Assembly (NCBI GenBank): GCA_005882415.1
Contig: VBAE01000040.1
Span: forward strand, 1 to 9,237
Source: Alphaproteobacteria bacterium
GTDB taxonomy: Bacteria; Pseudomonadota; Alphaproteobacteria; Sphingomonadales; Sphingomonadaceae
Length of the DNA stretch: 9,237 nucleotides
Direction of reading: 5' to 3'
Shown here: in pieces, positions 6,338 to 9,237 of the stretch
How positions within the stretch are numbered: position 1 is the first letter of the stretch
How the letters are laid out: each line of letters starts with the position of its first letter
Notes under the pieces: generated by a model
What the model was told of the DNA's origin: nothing
Seen by the model: only the letters and a program-made list of their open reading frames with translations
Database searches by the model: none
Position numbers and translations under genes: made by a program

Positions 6338-7120
6338 ATGCGTATGATTGGGTTGGGGCTTGTCTTGCTGCTGGCCGGGACGCCCGCCGCTGCCCAACCG
6401 GCCTCGTCCGCTCCCGTCGAAGCCTTGGAAAACGCCCAATATAGCCCGCTGCCGAAGACGGTGGGGCGGCAGGAGCCGTTCCTGTCGTGGGAAAAGCGGC
6501 TCCGGGGGGCGCTGGCCGGCCGTAAGCCCGAGGTCGCCGCCCGGGCGCTGGCGCCGGGGTCGGGGCTCACACCGGCGCAGATGCAGGAGCTGGTTACCTT
6601 ATGGCTCGGTTCGCAGGCCCACAGCTACGACCGATCCGAGAGCCGGACCGAGGCGTTTCGGCGAGCCTTCCGAGCGCTCGCCGCCGCGACCGGGCGGAAC
6701 CGCCTGGTTCTCCAGGCTGCTGCAGCATTCGAGGGCGGCGACCTCAGGTGTCGAGAAGGGGATTTCGACGCGCTCCTCGAGGGTGCCGGGGACCGGGCCG
6801 CCGAAGCCTGGACGCTGATCGACGCTGCCCATTGCACCGAATGGTACCGGCAATTGCCGTCGGTAGCACCGGCCCAATCCGGCCTTGCCTTGCTGATGCT
6901 GGCCGAGTGGGGGCCGCTCTATCGGCCGCACGGCCTTGCCGGCTTCGCCTGGCTGACAAGCCCGGAGGGCCTCGCTTATTTTAAGACGTCTCAGCCCGAG
7001 GCGCTGCACGCGCGGATCGCATCGGTTACCAGGGGCTGCCGCCCGCGATCCGCGGCAAGTTGCTGCAGCGCGCCCGCCCCGCCGCCCAGGTCAGCGTCGG
7101 GGCCATGTCCGCCACGATAG
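6338..7120 (+). CDS. N-terminal part of a frameshifted secreted protein
   Basis: Product unrecognised. This 260-codon frame begins with a clear signal peptide: MRMIGLGLVLLLAG then PAAA, with cleavage likely after Ala19. The following region is helical, with charged and Ala-rich segments, an LTPAQMQELVTLWLGSQ stretch and two cysteines (in DLRCREGD and AAHCTEWY). Sense-like sequence runs to about position 7020 (LAYFKTSQPEALHARIA). After that the frame turns into a Cys/Pro/Ser/Arg-rich tail ending at 7120, typical of out-of-frame reading. The natural continuation lies one frame back (IGYQGLPPAIRGKLLQRAR from 7021) and runs to 8655. Together the two parts make one gene of about 772 codons with a single missing base or -1 shift. 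The start is ATG 6338; GTG 6335 is an alternative closer to GGAG at 6322-6325. The frame is open further upstream, but that extension runs antisense into acp. Confidence 0.7.
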   Translation: MRMIGLGLVLLLAGTPAAAQPASSAPVEALENAQYSPLPKTVGRQEPFLSWEKRLRGALAGRKPEVAARALAPGSGLTPAQMQELVTLWLGSQAHSYDRSESRTEAFRRAFRALAAATGRNRLVLQAAAAFEGGDLRCREGDFDALLEGAGDRAAEAWTLIDAAHCTEWYRQLPSVAPAQSGLALLMLAEWGPLYRPHGLAGFAWLTSPEGLAYFKTSQPEALHARIASVTRGCRPRSAASCCSAPAPPPRSASGPCPPR

Positions 7121-8655
7121 AAGGGGACGACGACAGTTCGGATCTCGCGGGTGAGATCGTCTCGGCACTTGCCCTCACCGGAAGAAAGGATGAGGCGGAG
7201 CGCCTGTTCGCCCGGCTTCAGGGCCCCGAGAAAGCGCGGAGGGCCCTTGCCTGCTCGGCGCTGCCCGAGCGACAGGCGCGGCTTAGCGACTGCGAGTTCG
7301 ACTGGGAAGACCGCATCGGCCGGATCGTGCTGCTCGACCATCTGCTGCACGGCGGAACCGCAGATCCCTATCCGGTGGCGGAGCTGATCGTCGCCACGCC
7401 CAGCGGCGACAGCTCGGACGGTCTGGGCGCCGCGCTGAAATGCCGGGTGTTCGCGGAGCCGGCTCTTGCATCGCTCTGTGCCGACGCCCGCAAGAGCGCA
7501 GCTTATTTCCTCAGTCCCTATCCCAGCGATGAGGAGAATCGGGCGGCGGTCGCTGCGGCCCTGTCGGCGCTCCACAGCGGTGCTGGGACTATCGAGACGT
7601 GGGAGGCGAAGGTCCGCTCGGCGCTCGCCCCCGGGGGAGGGCCGGACCCGCAGGAAGCGCACCGCATCTCGGTCGATCCGCTGCCTCCGCCCTTCGAGGA
7701 GCGGCCGATCCCCGCCGGATTGCCCGTTCGCGCCAAGCAGGACCCGAAGGGCCTTGCTTCACTCCCGGAAGGCTATGCGCCGGTTCGGGTGGAGGTGTCC
7801 GGCAGCCGCGCGGTCGCGATCAGCCTCTCGCAAAATTACGATCCGACCGGTGAAGTGTCGGGCGGCGGCTATTGGGTCCATCTGTCCGAGGACGGCGGAA
7901 AGAGCTGGCAGCGACCGCTCTACACCGGCCTTGCCGATCGCTTTCCCTATGTCGCCCTGCCGGAGTCGCCGCTGCCGCTACTCGACGGCGATGTGGTCAA
8001 CCTGGCCGCCGACGTGAACCTGCTCGACACCGCCAGCATCACCTATCCGCCGGTTGCCCTTCGGGCCCGGGAGAAAAGGTCCGGAGTGTATCTGCGGATC
8101 CCGCTGGACGCGCTTCGCCGGGACAGCGACGAGGATGGGCTCACCGACCTTGCCGCGCGCCATCTGCTGCTCGACCCGGAAAGCCGTTCCGGCGGGACTC
8201 CGGTGCGGCTTGGCGGGGATGTAAGTGCATGTACGCCGGAGCGGGCGGCGGCGCAGGAGCCGGTTCGGCTGCTCATCGAGCAGATATTCAGCGGCGGCAC
8301 CGGTGCGATCATCGAGCCGCTCGACCGCAAGGACGACCTGTCCAACCCGTGGCAGGGAATGCTTCGGCTGGACGCCAACAGCGTCGACCGGCCGATCCTG
8401 CTCCAGGGCGATCCGCGGGACTTCTCCTGCCTGAGGACCAGGCGGCTGACGGTGGTCTATTCGGTGGCCGACATAGCCCGGCTCAACCGGATGAGCCCCG
8501 ACTTCCACGCGGTCGAGATCGGCAAGTTCCTGTTCAACCGTGCCCGCGATCGCGGCTTCGTCAGCTGGTCCAACGGCTGGGCGGGTGGCACGGTCCGCTT
8601 CCGCCGGACCAAATCGGGCTGGAAGATGGACACGATCAGTAGCTGGATCAGCTAA
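7060..8655 (+). CDS. C-terminal part of the frameshifted secreted protein
   Basis: Function unknown. The frame is open from 6985. 7060 is a TTG and the first ATG is 7105, but the coding pattern already starts near 7021, so this is better read as the continuation of the gene begun at 6338 than as a separate gene. The first 170 codons are helical and repeat-like (AGEIVSALALTGRKDEAERL). The middle is beta-rich and contains SEDGGKSW (7885-7908), an exact sialidase/BNR Asp-box pattern. DSDEDGLTD (8122-8148) resembles calcium-binding thrombospondin type-3 or dockerin loops. The C-terminus ends in a Trp-rich stretch (VSWSNGWAGG, KSGWKMDTISSWIS). These motifs fit an extracytoplasmic protein; enzyme activity cannot be claimed from one Asp-box. 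The last 8 bp overlap the 3' end of the opposing epimerase gene. Confidence 0.75.
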   Translation: MLQRARPAAQVSVGAMSATIEGDDDSSDLAGEIVSALALTGRKDEAERLFARLQGPEKARRALACSALPERQARLSDCEFDWEDRIGRIVLLDHLLHGGTADPYPVAELIVATPSGDSSDGLGAALKCRVFAEPALASLCADARKSAAYFLSPYPSDEENRAAVAAALSALHSGAGTIETWEAKVRSALAPGGGPDPQEAHRISVDPLPPPFEERPIPAGLPVRAKQDPKGLASLPEGYAPVRVEVSGSRAVAISLSQNYDPTGEVSGGGYWVHLSEDGGKSWQRPLYTGLADRFPYVALPESPLPLLDGDVVNLAADVNLLDTASITYPPVALRAREKRSGVYLRIPLDALRRDSDEDGLTDLAARHLLLDPESRSGGTPVRLGGDVSACTPERAAAQEPVRLLIEQIFSGGTGAIIEPLDRKDDLSNPWQGMLRLDANSVDRPILLQGDPRDFSCLRTRRLTVVYSVADIARLNRMSPDFHAVEIGKFLFNRARDRGFVSWSNGWAGGTVRFRRTKSGWKMDTISSWIS

Positions 8656-9237
8656 GCCAGCCCTGTTCCTTGTACCAGTCCGCGGTTTCCTTGAGGCCGG
8701 TGGGGGTGCGGATTTCTGGGGCCCAGAGCGCGGCGGGGGGGCGGCGGTCGGCGGCGGCGACCCAGTCGGGGTGCCGCGCGGCGAGGCCCAAGGCGGGACG
8801 GGGGACTGCGACGGTGAGCGCGCGGCGGCCGTAGAGGCGGCCGAGGGTTCGGGCGAAGTGGCGGTGCTCCCAGCCGCCCTCGCGGCCGTCGTCGGGCTCG
8901 TAGGTTTCGGCGACGGTGTCCGGCTGGTCGAGCACGGCGAGGATGAACCGGGCGAGGTCCTCGACATGGATGACCGAGAAGCGGCCGCGCGGGGGCAGGG
9001 GCACCAGCCCGCGGCGGGCGAGCTTGAAGAGTTCGAACGTCTCGCGGTCGCCCGGTCCGTAGACCGCGGGCGGGCGGACGATCGTCCAGTCGAGCCCGGA
9101 CGCCGCGACCAGCCGCTCGGAGCGCATCTTCGACCAGCCATAGGCGGAGAGATCGGGCTCGCGCGCGGCCAGCGAGGAGATGTGGACGAAGCGGCGGACG
9201 CCCGCCTTGCGCGCGGCGTCGATCATGTTGGCGGTGC
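8648..9237 (-). CDS. NAD-dependent epimerase/dehydratase, probable ceramide reductase (5' end outside window)
   Basis: The C-terminal 195 or so residues of an extended short-chain dehydrogenase. The frame continues through the window edge (codons for TAN precede the internal Met at complement 9226), so the true start and the Rossmann GxxGxxG motif lie beyond 9237. Visible: RRFVHISS with the catalytic Ser region, YGWSK (YxxxK; Tyr29 and Lys33 counted from that Met), WTIVRPPAVYGPGD, and FSVIHVEDLARFILAVLD, all typical of the epimerase/NDUFA9-like group. In Caulobacter such a protein next to spt (CerR) reduces the 3-keto group of the ceramide precursor. The same role is inferred here because acp and spt lie on the same strand nearby. 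Without the N-terminus another sugar- or lipid-modifying epimerase cannot be excluded. Its stop overlaps the end of the opposing gene by 8 bp. Confidence 0.85.
   Translation of the reverse strand, partial: TANMIDAARKAGVRRFVHISSLAAREPDLSAYGWSKMRSERLVAASGLDWTIVRPPAVYGPGDRETFELFKLARRGLVPLPPRGRFSVIHVEDLARFILAVLDQPDTVAETYEPDDGREGGWEHRHFARTLGRLYGRRALTVAVPRPALGLAARHPDWVAAADRRPPAALWAPEIRTPTGLKETADWYKEQGWLS

Noticed and set aside
6976..6986. Programmed -1 frameshift at the T-rich TTATTTTAAGA stretch
   Set aside because: It does not fit the X XXY YYZ slippery pattern in the reading frame, and I see no strong downstream hairpin or pseudoknot; a base deletion is simpler.
7978..9141. A 387-codon - strand open frame spanning the end of the secreted-protein gene and the epimerase
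   Set aside because: In its first part it is out of frame with the true epimerase and gives Pro/Ser/Arg-rich sequence; it then runs antisense to the + strand gene. The epimerase frame has conserved motifs.
1..9237. CRISPR arrays, tRNA or rRNA genes, insertion sequences, direct-repeat attachment sites
   Set aside because: Looked for by eye and not found: no periodic repeats, no cloverleaf-like segments noticed, no transposase-like frames. A covariance-model scan was not possible.

Overview
The window is high-GC, gene-dense DNA from an alphaproteobacterium, most likely a sphingomonad (order Sphingomonadales). The main reason is a serine palmitoyltransferase that closely resembles, from memory, the Sphingomonas paucimobilis enzyme. 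Its PLP-site residues all sit one position from the published S. paucimobilis numbering. A dedicated acyl carrier protein and the end of a CerR-like reductase lie on the same strand. The theme is ceramide/sphingolipid synthesis.

Layout. Left part (1-1905, + strand): a lipoprotein with a C-terminal surface-adhesin-E-like domain, then, 25 bp on, a GTG-started Tam41-like (phosphatidate cytidylyltransferase type) nucleotidyltransferase. Centre (1862-6221, - strand): a compact run read right to left: acyl carrier protein, secreted protein of unknown function, serine palmitoyltransferase, then a CHASE3 hybrid sensor kinase. The first three are 7 bp apart or overlap by ATGA, so they look like one operon. 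The kinase follows 82 bp behind spt, behind a hairpin, and its first membrane helix lies upstream of any ordinary start codon. Right part: divergent from acp, a + strand gene (6338-8655) for a large secreted protein is broken by one frameshift near 7020. Converging on it is the 3' part of an NAD-dependent epimerase/dehydratase (- strand, cut by the window edge), the probable ceramide reductase CerR.

How the genes fit together. Known alphaproteobacterial chemistry has acyl-AcpR plus serine condensed by Spt to 3-ketosphinganine, followed by N-acylation by a ceramide synthase and reduction by CerR. Spt, its ACP and the reductase are here. Acyl-ACP synthetase and ceramide synthase are not in the window. 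The less explained parts are the secreted protein translationally coupled to spt, the sensor kinase behind it, the Tam41-like enzyme (a candidate lipid head-group or CDP-lipid enzyme), and the broken gene lying between acp and cerR. Both convergent gene pairs overlap at their 3' ends (44 bp and 8 bp).
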